A stretch of DNA of 64,000 bases from Emergencia sp. (GTDB lineage: Bacteria > Bacillota > Clostridia > Peptostreptococcales > Anaerovoracaceae). The stretch covers positions 1 through 64,000 of the forward strand of contig JALEOD010000019.1 of the NCBI GenBank assembly GCA_022767345.1, written 5' to 3'. The translations under genes and the position numbers were made by a program. Shown here piece after piece: positions 31,800 to 40,493 of the stretch (position 1 is the stretch's first letter; every line of letters begins with the position of its first letter). A model generated the notes under the pieces. That model did not search any database, was not told where the DNA came from, and saw nothing but the letters and a program-made list of their open reading frames with translations.

Positions 31800-33335
31800 A
31801 TGAACATTTTAAAAGCAATCGTGAAGTTCGTGCCTATTTTTATACTGGCCGGACTCATGATGTCCGGGCAGAACGCCCTGCTCGCGGCTCCGATCGCGGC
31901 TATCGCGGCCGTAATCATCGCGAGATTGACAGAACATCTCAGTTTCAAAGATTGTATGGACGCTGCCATCGACAGTGTCAAGAACATTATCGTAGCGCTC
32001 TTCATCCTGATGTTCGCATACGCAATGGCGAATGCTTTCATGTCCACAGGCGTAGGAGCATCTGTTGTAAACATCGCGCTGTCCTTAGGCATCACTGCCA
32101 GGATCGTCGCGGTAGTAGGCCTGTGCGTAACCGGCGTTCTTTCTGTAGCGACCGGTACTTCCTGGGGAACCTTCGCTGCCTGCGCGCCGATCTTCCTGTG
32201 GCTGGCGCATATCGTCGATCCTAACGCGGCTGAATCCGGCACTCTGCTGCTGACCACCTGCGCCATCGCCGGCGGCGCCTGCTTCGGCGACAACATCGGT
32301 CTGATCTCCGATACCACTATCGTATCCTCCGGTATTCAGGGCGTAGAGGTCGTAGACAGAATCAGAACACAGGGTGTATGGTCCGTTTCCTGCCTGATCA
32401 TCGCCGCTGTCATCTTCTTCATCGTCGGCGCCGCTATGGGACTGCCAAACGAAACAGTTGACGCTTCCAGCGTAATGAGCACGATCCCTCAGGAAGCTAT
32501 GGACTTCTTAGCAGAAGAAAGACCGCAGGCCATTGATCTTCTGAGCCAGGTACAGAACGGCGTTGCCACTTACATGATCATTCCTCTGATCCTGGTAATC
32601 GGACTTGCTATCGCAGGTCTCAATACCTTCGCATGCATCGGCAGCGGTATCGCTTCCGCATATATCTTAGGTCTGTTCGCAGGTACTACTTCTCTGCATC
32701 CGATCCTTTCCAGGGCAGATGACGTGACCACCGGTCTGCAGGCATATCTGAACATGTGCATGGACGGATTTGCTGAGGCAGGTGCCTGGGTCGTTGTCAT
32801 GATGATGTGGGTCGCAGCCTTCGGCGGCATCATGGGCAAGATGAGAGCCTTCGATCCACTGGCAGCTCTGGTCGTAAGACTGTCTCACAACGTAAGGACT
32901 CTGATGGGCTTAAATGGCGTGCTGTGCCTTGCCGGCAACGCGATCCTGTCCGATGAAATGGCGCAGATCGTAACAGTAGGACCGATCATCAAAGAGATCA
33001 CCGAAGAAAACGTCGAAGCGGAAACAGAAGAAGACATGTACAAGCTGAAGCTGAGAAACGCCACCTTCGGCGACGCTATGGGCGTATTCGGCTCCCAGCT
33101 GATCCCATGGCATGTATACCTGGGATTCTATGTAGGCATCGCCGCCGGCGTATATCCGTTTTATGAATTCGCAGGTACTGACTTCATCAAATTCAACTTC
33201 ATGGCGATGGTTGCTGTACTCTCCATGCTGATCCTGACCTTCACCGGACTCGACAGATTCGTTCCATTGTTCGGACTGCCAAGAGAGCCAAAGGTCAGCC
33301 TCAAGAAAAAAGCCGACAACGAAGATATTGCATAA
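31800..33335 (+). CDS. NhaC family antiporter/amino acid transporter
   Basis: A polytopic protein of 511 residues with about 11-12 hydrophobic segments. Family features include ATGTSWGTFAACAPIF, GGACFGDNIGLISDTTIVSS and the C-terminal GDAMGVFGSQLIPWHVY. NhaC members exchange sodium and protons, and some carry organic or amino acids. Its sigma-54 promoter and the Kdd-like activator next door suggest a role tied to lysine or a lysine intermediate; that is inference. Its codon use differs visibly from its neighbours: Ile is mostly ATC, with many GCG, CTG and GTA codons, which suggests high expression or recent acquisition. AAGGAG precedes the ATG. Confidence 0.85.
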   Translation: MNILKAIVKFVPIFILAGLMMSGQNALLAAPIAAIAAVIIARLTEHLSFKDCMDAAIDSVKNIIVALFILMFAYAMANAFMSTGVGASVVNIALSLGITARIVAVVGLCVTGVLSVATGTSWGTFAACAPIFLWLAHIVDPNAAESGTLLLTTCAIAGGACFGDNIGLISDTTIVSSGIQGVEVVDRIRTQGVWSVSCLIIAAVIFFIVGAAMGLPNETVDASSVMSTIPQEAMDFLAEERPQAIDLLSQVQNGVATYMIIPLILVIGLAIAGLNTFACIGSGIASAYILGLFAGTTSLHPILSRADDVTTGLQAYLNMCMDGFAEAGAWVVVMMMWVAAFGGIMGKMRAFDPLAALVVRLSHNVRTLMGLNGVLCLAGNAILSDEMAQIVTVGPIIKEITEENVEAETEEDMYKLKLRNATFGDAMGVFGSQLIPWHVYLGFYVGIAAGVYPFYEFAGTDFIKFNFMAMVAVLSMLILTFTGLDRFVPLFGLPREPKVSLKKKADNEDIA

Positions 33336-33362
33336 AACAACCTAAGTATAATTCCGATAAAA

Positions 33363-33404
33363 GGACGCAGTTCTCTGATTCAGAGAACTGCGCCCTTTTG
33401 CTTT
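33363..33404. terminator. Terminator between nhaC-family gene and gap
   Basis: GGACGCAGTTCTCTG pairs with CAGAGAACTGCGCCC (33363-33395), a near-perfect stem with a 2-nt loop region, followed by TTTTGCTTTT on the plus strand. The minus strand has a run of T less strictly placed, so it mainly serves the plus-strand gene. Confidence 0.82.
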
Positions 33405-33429
33405 TCTGTATAAATTGATAGATGAAATA

Positions 33430-34446
33430 TTAAAGGAAATTCCTCAGATATTTCAGCGTTCTTACCATCTGAGACACGTAACTGCATTCATTATCATACC
33501 ATGCAACCACACGAACCTCGTAAATCTTGGTGCCGCATCTTTGGGCAAGAGTCTGCGTTGCGTCAAAGAGGGAACCGTAGTTCATACCGATGATGTCGCT
33601 GGATACCAGTTCTTCCTCTGTATAGCCGAAAGACTCGCTGGCAGCCGCTTTCATGGCAGCATTAATACCTTCTACAGTAACGGTCTCCGTCTCGTCTTTC
33701 AGGGTAGCATCCAAAATTGTGATGGAGCCGGAAGGCACCGGCACCCGCTGCGCGGAACCAATCAGCTTTCCGTCAAGCTCAGGAATGACAAGACCGATAG
33801 CCTTTGCTGCGCCGGTGCTGTTTGGCACGATATTGATTGCGCCGGCTCTGGCACGGCGAAAATCACCTTTTCTGTGGGGTCCGTCCAAAAGCATCTGATC
33901 ACCGGTGTAAGCGTGAATGGTCGTCATAAATCCGGTACGAATTTCACGGTAATCGTTAAGCGCCTTTGCCATTGGCGCCAGGCAGTTTGTGGTGCAGGAT
34001 GCTGCGGAAATGATATCATCTTCGGCAGTCAGTGTTTCGTGGTTAGTTCCGTAAACAATAGTCTTCAAATCATTTCCCGCAGGTGCGGAAATGAGGACTT
34101 TCTTTGCGCCGGCACGAAGATGGGCCTCTGACTTTGCCTTGGAGCAGAAAAAGCCTGTGCATTCCAGCACGATATCTATGCCCAGTTCTTTCCACGGCAG
34201 CTGCTGCGGATCTTTCTCCGAGAGAATAGTAATCTTCTTTCCGTCTACTGTGATGGAATTTTCATCGCTGGTCACCGTATGACCCCGGTATCCGCCCTGC
34301 ACACTGTCATACTTCAGCAGATGTGCCAGCATCGCCGGTTCTGTCAGGTCGTTGATTGCTGTGACCTCCATTGTTTCATCTTCAAAAATCTGTCTGAATG
34401 CCAGTCTGCCGATTCTTCCAAATCCATTAATTGCAATCTTTGTCAT
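33430..34446 (-). CDS. gap: Glyceraldehyde-3-phosphate dehydrogenase, type I
   Basis: A protein of 338 residues: [15 protein letters not shown] (NAD binding), the active site [15 protein letters not shown] with catalytic Cys, HAYTGDQ with catalytic His, [22 protein letters not shown] and the C-terminal WYDNECSY. It links glycolysis and gluconeogenesis by converting glyceraldehyde-3-phosphate and NAD to 1,3-bisphosphoglycerate. It stands alone, without pgk or tpi, so it may be an anabolic or second copy. GAGGAGG precedes the ATG. Confidence 0.95.
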   Translation of the reverse strand: MTKIAINGFGRIGRLAFRQIFEDETMEVTAINDLTEPAMLAHLLKYDSVQGGYRGHTVTSDENSITVDGKKITILSEKDPQQLPWKELGIDIVLECTGFFCSKAKSEAHLRAGAKKVLISAPAGNDLKTIVYGTNHETLTAEDDIISAASCTTNCLAPMAKALNDYREIRTGFMTTIHAYTGDQMLLDGPHRKGDFRRARAGAINIVPNSTGAAKAIGLVIPELDGKLIGSAQRVPVPSGSITILDATLKDETETVTVEGINAAMKAAASESFGYTEEELVSSDIIGMNYGSLFDATQTLAQRCGTKIYEVRVVAWYDNECSYVSQMVRTLKYLRNFL

Positions 34447-34525
34447 GTTTCACACCCTCCTCATTGTACTGCCCGTTTTTAACATGCGCATGTAATCCCC
34501 TGTCAGCAGGCAGCCTGTTAGGTAT

Positions 34526-34553
34526 AGTATAGCACAAACCCAACCAAAGTTAA
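34526..34553 (-). promoter_or_regulatory. Promoter of gap
   Basis: On the minus strand TGC-TATACT (TATACT at 34531-34526) gives an extended -10, with a weak TTAACT-type -35 about 16 bp upstream. It lies about 80 bp before the gap start. Confidence 0.5.
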
Positions 34554-34669
34554 TCACAAAAAATCAAGTTGGGGGTGAATAATTTAAATTTTTTAAAATT
34601 TTCCGCTGCAGGGGTGGTACAGAAAAGTCCAAGATGAAATTGTAATTAGACCTGTTGAAAATACACTTT

Positions 34670-35020
34670 CTGACCGTATAGAGGTCAGATTGCCCAAATA
34701 CGGTCATCCTTGAAAACTTTGTAACGGCAGTTTTGACCGTAAAAGGCAAATTGAGAATCAATACGGTCAGAAAATCAGAACATACACTGATAAATTCCAT
34801 AACTTCAGGCTTATTATTCCAGATGATTACAAAATTTTCCATAAACTACCGACAAAAAATTTCAAACTCCATCTCTGTCAAGTAGATTTTACCTGTAGAA
34901 ACTCTCACATCATTATTTTTCTGACCGCAATACGTCACACAGACACAATTACGGTCATTTTTGGAGTTACACGATTTTTAGAGTTGACCGTAACTTCCTT
35001 TTTCGCTGCGATACGGTCAA
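34670..35020 (-). repeat. Four-hairpin TGACCGTA repeat element, copy C
   Basis: Hairpin arms are at 34670-34679/34698-34706, 34734-34740/34761-34770, 34921-34930/34949-34957 and 34985-34992/35011-35019. Read on the minus strand, the block GTAACTCCAAAAATGACCGT and the following hairpin ending TTGCGGTCAGAAAA match copy D closely, and the centre shares the segments around TTTGTAAT and GAAATTTT. It is therefore in the orientation of copy B and opposite to A and D. The rest of 34447-35081 holds only the gap promoter; no gene is seen. Confidence 0.82.
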
Positions 35021-35081
35021 ATTTGCCGTTTCTAAGAAAATCCAGTTTCTCCATCGGAGGTACAGAAATCATCTATCATTA

Positions 35082-35720
35082 TCACTGCAGCGTTCCCATG
35101 GGCATATGAATTTCCTGTCCGCCGACCGCCGCCTCGATGGCTGCCAGAAGCCCCTTGACCATGTCAGAAAGTTCCATGGACGGCGTATCAGGTTTTCCTT
35201 CTGTCTGTTCAGGAACGAAAGGCACATGGATAAAGCCAGCCTTCATCTGGGGATAAAACTTATCCGCTAAATACAGCGCTTCATATAACAGAGTATTGCA
35301 CACATAGCTTCCCGCAGAATAAGACAGCTCTGCCTTAACACCAGCCGCCCTGATCCGCGTAGCCATGGCCTTCACCGGCAGCGTGGAAAAGTAGGCATTC
35401 TCCCCATCTTCTCTAATAGGCACATCCACAGGCTGTTTTCCATCATTGTCCGCAATCCGCGCGTCAATCAGGTTGATTCCGATTCGTTCTACAGCAATAG
35501 CTGCAGCGCCTCCCGCCTGCCCGACACACAGCACCATATCAGGGTGGTGCATGCTTACTTCCTCTGCCAAAACTTCTCTGCCTCGGTCAAAGGCCACCGG
35601 AATTTGTTTTTTTATAATCTGTGCGCCCGCGATTTCATCGGGTAGAAGCCGCACCGCCTCCCAGGAGGGATTCATCGCTTCTCCTCCAAAAGGTTCAAAA
35701 CCCGTTATCAGTAATTTCAT
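35082..35720 (-). CDS. pcp: Pyrrolidone-carboxylate peptidase (pyroglutamyl-peptidase I)
   Basis: A protein of 212 residues of peptidase family C15. It has the N-terminal TGFEPFGGEAMNPSWEAV, the catalytic Cys in AGSYVCNTLLYEAL, the His in GFIHVPFVPEQ, and the Glu region following GQAGGAAAIAVERIGINL. It removes N-terminal pyroglutamate from peptides in the cytosol, fitting an amino-acid-fermenting life. It is a single gene with GGAG nine bases before the ATG. Confidence 0.95.
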   Translation of the reverse strand: MKLLITGFEPFGGEAMNPSWEAVRLLPDEIAGAQIIKKQIPVAFDRGREVLAEEVSMHHPDMVLCVGQAGGAAAIAVERIGINLIDARIADNDGKQPVDVPIREDGENAYFSTLPVKAMATRIRAAGVKAELSYSAGSYVCNTLLYEALYLADKFYPQMKAGFIHVPFVPEQTEGKPDTPSMELSDMVKGLLAAIEAAVGGQEIHMPMGTLQ

Positions 35721-35879
35721 CTATTATGACTCCTTCGTTTGGTTGGACATGTTCGTCAAGCAACTTATTAAATTTTTTTGCAAACATAATTCGCCAACAT
35801 CATTCGCAAGTGTTTTCTATGTCAATCCATCGTACAGCCGATAGGTTTAATCCTTTCAATGAGAACACAAACTTCAGAC

Positions 35880-37013
35880 TTATCTCGGAAAGAATTTTTG
35901 CAGCTCCTTGGTAATCTCCTGCACGTCCCTGGCAATCTTTTGTGCTTTTGCTGAAGAAATGCACGCGTTTTCCGCTACTACTAAAATATCTTCCATGCCC
36001 GGATTCTTTCCATTTCCATTTACGCAGGTAGCATGCTCACCGCCAATACTGCTGCTGTAGGTCAAGTCATATGCAGGGGATAATTTCCACACACCTTTTT
36101 CTTCATCATAAAGATAGCTGAAGTTTCTGGCATGATCGTCCCTGTTATGGGCAAATACATTAAAGCACATCAAACGGTACAGCTTTTCTATCTCTTCAAA
36201 ACTTCCGGTCATAATCTGTGTCAGCTTCATCAATAAATGATAATCCAGATTCGGAATACGATGGCTGGTCTCCAAAAGTCCGCCCGCAGATACCATATGA
36301 ATTTTTTTAATCTTTGCCCCTTCATCTTTTTCTCTGTCAAATCGCTTCGTACCGAAATACCCCTGACAGCGCCTTGAAGAGAACAGCTTTGTTTCCGCCA
36401 TTTCTATTCCGCAGGCTTTCGCACACTGCGCGTACTCAAATTCTATCAGCCCGATTTCTCTGCTGTCCAAGGATGAGGGGAATTTTATAATCCAGTCTTC
36501 ACCTTCATAGGTCGTTAAAATTTTAGGCCGCGCACCGCCGGAGGAGCCTCCAAGGTTAAACAGCCTGTCTAAATCATCTGAGCTTTCTGTTTCAAGGATT
36601 TTCTGGCATTCCTGTGCAATCTGGTCTAAATCCTCTGCATGAGCTGTCTCTCCAAGCTCGATTTCCGGTCTGTATTCCAATGCACCCATACCACTGTTTC
36701 CGACAATTGCAAGTCTGGTTATAGGCTGCACTTCTTCCGGATTCACTCTGTTTCTTATCAGCAGCCGATCTAAAAGCAGCCGACCCCACCCATCAGGCAG
36801 ACTGTCGTCAAACACGCCAAGCAAACCTTCAAAAGGATGGTACTTAGAAAAAAACACCTTTTTTTCCAGGGGCAGGCTCAGCGGATTAATAGAAAACCCT
36901 TCGGCCAGCCAGTCATCTTCATATTGAAAGGCAGTCAAATTTCGTTCATATTTTGCCAAAGTACCGATTTTTCTTCCGTCAAGAAGGACAGACAGTACAT
37001 TAATCTCTTTCAT
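35880..37013 (-). CDS. hipA: HipA-like serine/threonine kinase toxin
   Basis: About 377 residues. An N-terminal HipA_N domain (VLLDGRKIGTLAKYERNLTAFQY, ending PFEGLLGVFDDSLPDGWGRLL) precedes the kinase domain. The kinase has a Gly-rich loop (GGSSGGARPKIL), the ATP lysine in DWIIKFP, the catalytic loop FAHNRDDHARNFSYL and the metal Asp in LSPAYDLTYS. In E. coli, HipA phosphorylates glutamyl-tRNA synthetase and causes persistence. I chose ATG 37013, seven bases after GAGGAG and overlapping the hipB end. It forms a toxin-antitoxin pair with the HTH gene; whether it is toxic is not shown. Confidence 0.88.
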   Translation of the reverse strand: MKEINVLSVLLDGRKIGTLAKYERNLTAFQYEDDWLAEGFSINPLSLPLEKKVFFSKYHPFEGLLGVFDDSLPDGWGRLLLDRLLIRNRVNPEEVQPITRLAIVGNSGMGALEYRPEIELGETAHAEDLDQIAQECQKILETESSDDLDRLFNLGGSSGGARPKILTTYEGEDWIIKFPSSLDSREIGLIEFEYAQCAKACGIEMAETKLFSSRRCQGYFGTKRFDREKDEGAKIKKIHMVSAGGLLETSHRIPNLDYHLLMKLTQIMTGSFEEIEKLYRLMCFNVFAHNRDDHARNFSYLYDEEKGVWKLSPAYDLTYSSSIGGEHATCVNGNGKNPGMEDILVVAENACISSAKAQKIARDVQEITKELQKFFPR

Positions 37014-37284
37014 GAATAATCTCCTCAATAGACCTGTATCGCCTCTGTGTGAACAGTTTCAAAAAATCCTCCTGATAATCCAGTGCTACAGCAATTTTAA
37101 TCAGAGACTCCATAGATATCTTCCCCTTATTCTCAAAGCGTTTTAAAGAGCCAAGACTGACCCCGGACTTTCTGGCTAGTTCCTCCTGAGTAAGCCCCGC
37201 CTCTTTCCTTCGCCGCCTGGCATTTTTTGCAATTTCCAGTTCTATCTCTCTGGGTGTTTTCATTAAATCTAAAATCGTATTCAT
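37000..37284 (-). CDS. hipB: HipB-like Xre family antitoxin/regulator
   Basis: About 94 residues with one Xre helix-turn-helix: NARRRRKEAGLTQEELARKSGVSLGSLKRFENKGKISMESLIKIAVAL. The C-terminal tail (LKLFTQRRYRSIEEII) could contact HipA. Start is uncertain between ATG 37284 and ATG 37263; neither has a good ribosome site, so a leaderless or short-leader transcript is possible. It overlaps hipA by 14 bp. As in hip operons elsewhere it should repress its own promoter; two direct repeats sit just upstream. Confidence 0.82.
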   Translation of the reverse strand: MNTILDLMKTPREIELEIAKNARRRRKEAGLTQEELARKSGVSLGSLKRFENKGKISMESLIKIAVALDYQEDFLKLFTQRRYRSIEEIIHERD

Positions 37285-37285
37285 A

Positions 37286-37340
37286 GATAATATTTTAGCC
37301 AAAAACACCGTTTTTGTCAAGTTTGGATAATATGTTAGCT
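37286..37340. promoter_or_regulatory. Direct-repeat operator candidate upstream of hipB
   Basis: GATAATATTTTAGC (37286-37299) and GATAATATGTTAGC (37326-37339) are 14-bp repeats differing at one base and 40 bp apart, immediately before the hipB start. Placement and spacing fit binding sites for two HipB dimers with looping. Confidence 0.6.
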
Positions 37341-37405
37341 GTTTTGTATGTCGCCCTAGCTGTCCTTTTGCAAAATCGTTGTTTTTGTCATTAAGACACG
37401 CTTTA

Positions 37406-38251
37406 TCAATTATCATTCATTCCAAATTCCCTGGATAGCAATTTGTTTTTGTAAAGCGCTTCACACTGTATCACAGATTCGTTAGATGTCGACTTAGGTA
37501 AAATCTGCAAAATTGAAAATTGAAATTTGTGATACCGCTCAGGTTCCTTGCGAAGAAGCTCTTTGATTTTCTTATTTCCCCCATCTCGTGTATCTATGTA
37601 TGCTTTCCATCTGCCGAGAAGTCCATCATCTCCATAAGCAGAGCCTACATATTGCTGTCCGGAAACCGTGTCCACAATTAAATAGACAGCTTTCACCGCT
37701 TCAAGTGCCGTATGCCAGGATTCATAAACCGGACGATTGTTAATAATTGTATTCAGCTGGTCAAAAGACAATATCAGATTCTCGTAGCCGCTGAATACTT
37801 CTGCTCCACGTGACTGAATTGCCACAACCGGCTTTTCCAAAGAACCACTCTGATGCCATGCCAGCGTGCCTCTACCCCAATCGATAATTAGCCGGTCTTC
37901 ATATTCCTGCAGCAAATCCACATGTTCCAGATTAAAGTATCCATCTTCCCCCGTAAACCAATCGACATGAGGAAATCCTACAGGCATAACCTCCGGAGTT
38001 GCTGGTACAAATCCATCTGCTTTATATAATGCGTAAAACCTCGCCATCGTTCCCGCATCGCCAATAAACACAGCCCAGTAGTCAAAATCCTTTGCAAAAT
38101 TCCGGTTTTGCGTTCTTGTATACTCCAAAATCATTCCTTTTTCATAGCAGATTTTAAACGTTTCTCTTGTCAGTGAATGACGAATCATTTTTACTCTTTT
38201 AGGGTCAATTCCCACTTTCTGCAAAATGTCAGCAAAATTCAAGATTGCCAT
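37406..38251 (-). CDS. GIY-YIG domain nuclease-like protein
   Basis: About 281 residues. The C-terminal part has the GIY-YIG signature as AVYLIVDTVSGQQYVGSAYG (the two motif strands YLI and YVG) followed by GLLGRWKAYI, which holds the usual conserved Arg. The N-terminal ~180 residues form an unnamed domain seen with GIY-YIG in bacterial proteins. Family members are DNA nucleases, including restriction enzymes and repair proteins; no methyltransferase is adjacent, so restriction is not supported. I chose ATG 38251 after GAGGTG. It lies upstream of hipBA on the same strand. Confidence 0.8.
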   Translation of the reverse strand: MAILNFADILQKVGIDPKRVKMIRHSLTRETFKICYEKGMILEYTRTQNRNFAKDFDYWAVFIGDAGTMARFYALYKADGFVPATPEVMPVGFPHVDWFTGEDGYFNLEHVDLLQEYEDRLIIDWGRGTLAWHQSGSLEKPVVAIQSRGAEVFSGYENLILSFDQLNTIINNRPVYESWHTALEAVKAVYLIVDTVSGQQYVGSAYGDDGLLGRWKAYIDTRDGGNKKIKELLRKEPERYHKFQFSILQILPKSTSNESVIQCEALYKNKLLSREFGMNDN

Positions 38252-38265
38252 AAAACACACCTCTT

Positions 38266-38301
38266 CAAAAAGGGAGGTTCTCTCCATGTGAACCTCCCTT
38301 T
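38266..38301 (-). terminator. Terminator of metG
   Basis: AAAGGGAGGTTC (minus 38301-38290) pairs with GAACCTCCCTTT (38280-38269), followed by a run of T on the minus strand, 13 bp after the metG stop. Confidence 0.85.
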
Positions 38302-38314
38302 GTCATTACATTAT

Positions 38315-40240
38315 TTAGTCTACCACTACGCCATCTTCAGCTATCGTAGTTACAATTTCACATCTCTTGCCGTTTTCCGCGAACATAATCATGCCCTTGG
38401 ACTCAAGACCACGCAGCTTGCGCGGTTTCAGGTTGGCAACGATGATGACTTTCTTTCCTACCATTTCCTCAGGCTTAAAGTCTTCCGCAACGCCGGAGAT
38501 AATCTGGCGTCTTTCGGTGCCCATTTTAATCTGGAACACCAGAAGTTTGTCTGCCTTTGGATGCTTTTCTGCCTTTTCGATGAGACCAACACGGAAATCA
38601 ATTTTATCAAAATCGTCATATTCAATTTCCGGCTTTAATTCCAGCGGAATATTTTCCTCCTCCGGCTCAGCACTGGCTTTCTGCATAACGTCCAGTTCCT
38701 CAAGTTCCTTTTCGATGTCCAGTCTAGGGAAAATTGCTTCGCCCTTTTTCACCTGTTCCTGATACATCATATCGAAGGTAAACGCGTCTTCCCAGACCAC
38801 ATCCGCATACCACAGACCCATCTGCTTTCTGATTTTGTCAGAAGTCGTATGCATGAATGGGTGAATCAGAATCGAGATAATACGCAGGGATTCTGCCAGA
38901 TTATGCAGGCAGGTATCCAGTTCTGCTTTCTTTGCCTCGTCCTTTGCAAGAATCCAAGGCGCTTTTTCGTCGATATATTTATTGGCACGTCTAACCAGTA
39001 CCCAGATTTCTTCCAGCGCCATGTTGAATGCAAACTTGTCCATCTGCGCTTCAACCTTAGCAGCTGCACCGGTTGCGATAGCCTTTAAGTCCTTGTCGAT
39101 ATCGTCTTCGGTCTTGCTTTCAGGCACTACGCCGCCGCAGTATTTCTCAATCATGGAAGCCGTTCTTGACACCAGATTTCCAAGGTCGTTGGCGAGGTCG
39201 TAGTTCATGCGCTTCAGCATGACTTCGTTGGTGAAAACACCGTCCTGTCCAAAAGTGTATTCGCGGAGCAGGAAGTATTTCAGCGCGTCGATACCATAGC
39301 GGTCGATGAGTTTTACAGGGTCAACTACATTGCCCTTGGATTTACTCATCTTGCCGCCTTCAAGAAGCAGCCAGCCGTGACCCAGTACCTGCTTTGGAAT
39401 CGGCAGTTCCAGCGACATCAGCATTGCCGGCCAAATGATAGAATGGAAACGAACGATTTCCTTTCCCACAAGGTGCACGTCAGCCGGCCAGTATTTTTCA
39501 AAGAGAGCCGGATCATCAGGATAGCCCAGCGCTGTGATATAGTTTGAAAGGGCATCCAGCCATACATAGATAACGTGCTTCTCATCGATTGGCACCTGAA
39601 TCCCCCAGTCAAAAGTAGAGCGTGAAATACAAAGGTCGTCAAGACCCTGTCTGATGAATCCCAGCATTTCATTTCTTCTGGTTTCCGGTTCCAGGAAATT
39701 GGTGTTTTCCAAAAGGTCAATCAGCTTGTCCTGATATTTGGAAAGTTTAAAGAAGTAGGCTTCCTCTTTGGCTTTCTGCACCGGTCTTCCGCAGTCCGGG
39801 CAGCAGCCGTCCACAAGCTGACTCTCTGTCCAAAAAGACTCACACGGCGTGCAGTACAGTCCCTCGTACTCGCCTTTATAGATATCGCCTTTTTCGTACA
39901 TTTTATTGAAAATCGCCTGTACCCGCTTTACGTGTCTGTCTTCGGTAGTTCTGATAAAATCATCGTAGGAAATTTCCATAGTCTTCCATAATTCCTTGAT
40001 GCCTGCAACTACGCCGTCCACATACTCCTGCGGGCTGACGCCTTTTTCTTCTGCAATGGTCTGGATTTTCTGTCCATGCTCATCTGTTCCTGTTAAGAAA
40101 CGCACATCATAGCCGGATAATCTTTTGAATCTGGCCATAGCGTCCGCCATGACGGTGCAGTATGTGTGCCCTATATGAAGGTTGGAGCTCGGATAATAAA
40201 TCGGGGTCGTAATATAATAGGTTCCCTTTTTCTCAGTCAT
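38315..40240 (-). CDS. metG: Methionyl-tRNA synthetase
   Basis: A protein of 641 residues. It has the HIGH motif (PSSNLHIGHTY), a CxxC...CxxC zinc knuckle of the MetG1 form (CTPCESFW, then CCPDCGRP), the KMSKS loop GGKMSKSKGN, the anticodon-binding helical domain, and a C-terminal tRNA-binding EMAP/Trbp111-like domain (about 535-641, DFRVGLIEKAEKHPKADKLLVFQI) that helps dimerisation. It charges tRNA-Met. An upstream promoter and a downstream terminator make it a single unit. Confidence 0.96.
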   Translation of the reverse strand: MTEKKGTYYITTPIYYPSSNLHIGHTYCTVMADAMARFKRLSGYDVRFLTGTDEHGQKIQTIAEEKGVSPQEYVDGVVAGIKELWKTMEISYDDFIRTTEDRHVKRVQAIFNKMYEKGDIYKGEYEGLYCTPCESFWTESQLVDGCCPDCGRPVQKAKEEAYFFKLSKYQDKLIDLLENTNFLEPETRRNEMLGFIRQGLDDLCISRSTFDWGIQVPIDEKHVIYVWLDALSNYITALGYPDDPALFEKYWPADVHLVGKEIVRFHSIIWPAMLMSLELPIPKQVLGHGWLLLEGGKMSKSKGNVVDPVKLIDRYGIDALKYFLLREYTFGQDGVFTNEVMLKRMNYDLANDLGNLVSRTASMIEKYCGGVVPESKTEDDIDKDLKAIATGAAAKVEAQMDKFAFNMALEEIWVLVRRANKYIDEKAPWILAKDEAKKAELDTCLHNLAESLRIISILIHPFMHTTSDKIRKQMGLWYADVVWEDAFTFDMMYQEQVKKGEAIFPRLDIEKELEELDVMQKASAEPEEENIPLELKPEIEYDDFDKIDFRVGLIEKAEKHPKADKLLVFQIKMGTERRQIISGVAEDFKPEEMVGKKVIIVANLKPRKLRGLESKGMIMFAENGKRCEIVTTIAEDGVVVD

Positions 40241-40297
40241 TTTAATTCATTCCTTTCATCTCCTGCGCCGAATGGGGCGAGGCAGTTTCTATCTTTT

Positions 40298-40327
40298 AGA
40301 ATACCACACAATGGCAGGATTAGTCAA
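40298..40327 (-). promoter_or_regulatory. Promoter of metG
   Basis: On the minus strand TTGACT (40327-40322), 18-bp spacer, TATTCT (40303-40298) with an extended TG. The ATG is about 57 bp downstream; no T-box-type leader fits in this space. Confidence 0.65.
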
Positions 40328-40369
40328 TAAAAGGAAAGAAAGTTTGGCTGCTTTCGCGGTCAAGTTCCC

Positions 40370-40453
40370 GCGGCCTTTGCTGGCGAGTTTGGCTGCGGCA
40401 TTCGCTGGCGAATTTGGCTGCGGCCTTCGCTGGCGAGTTTGGCTGCGGCATTC
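40370..40453. repeat. 25-bp tandem repeat, three units
   Basis: Units at 40379-40403, 40404-40428 and 40429-40453 are built on GCTGGCGAGTTTGGCTGCGG plus CATTC or CCTTC and differ at only two positions, preceded by a partial unit from 40370. The tract is much richer in GC than its surroundings and directly precedes repeat copy D. An ORF crosses it but only because the unit has no stop. Confidence 0.8.
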
Positions 40454-40493
40454 GCCCCAATTTTGCTGTCATGTTTGCTGCGAATTGCAAAAT

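Noticed and set aside
33820..33845. Sigma-54-like TTTGGCACGATATTG inside gap
   Set aside because: It is in coding sequence, the GC of a -12 element is not at the correct distance, and no gene starts downstream on that strand.
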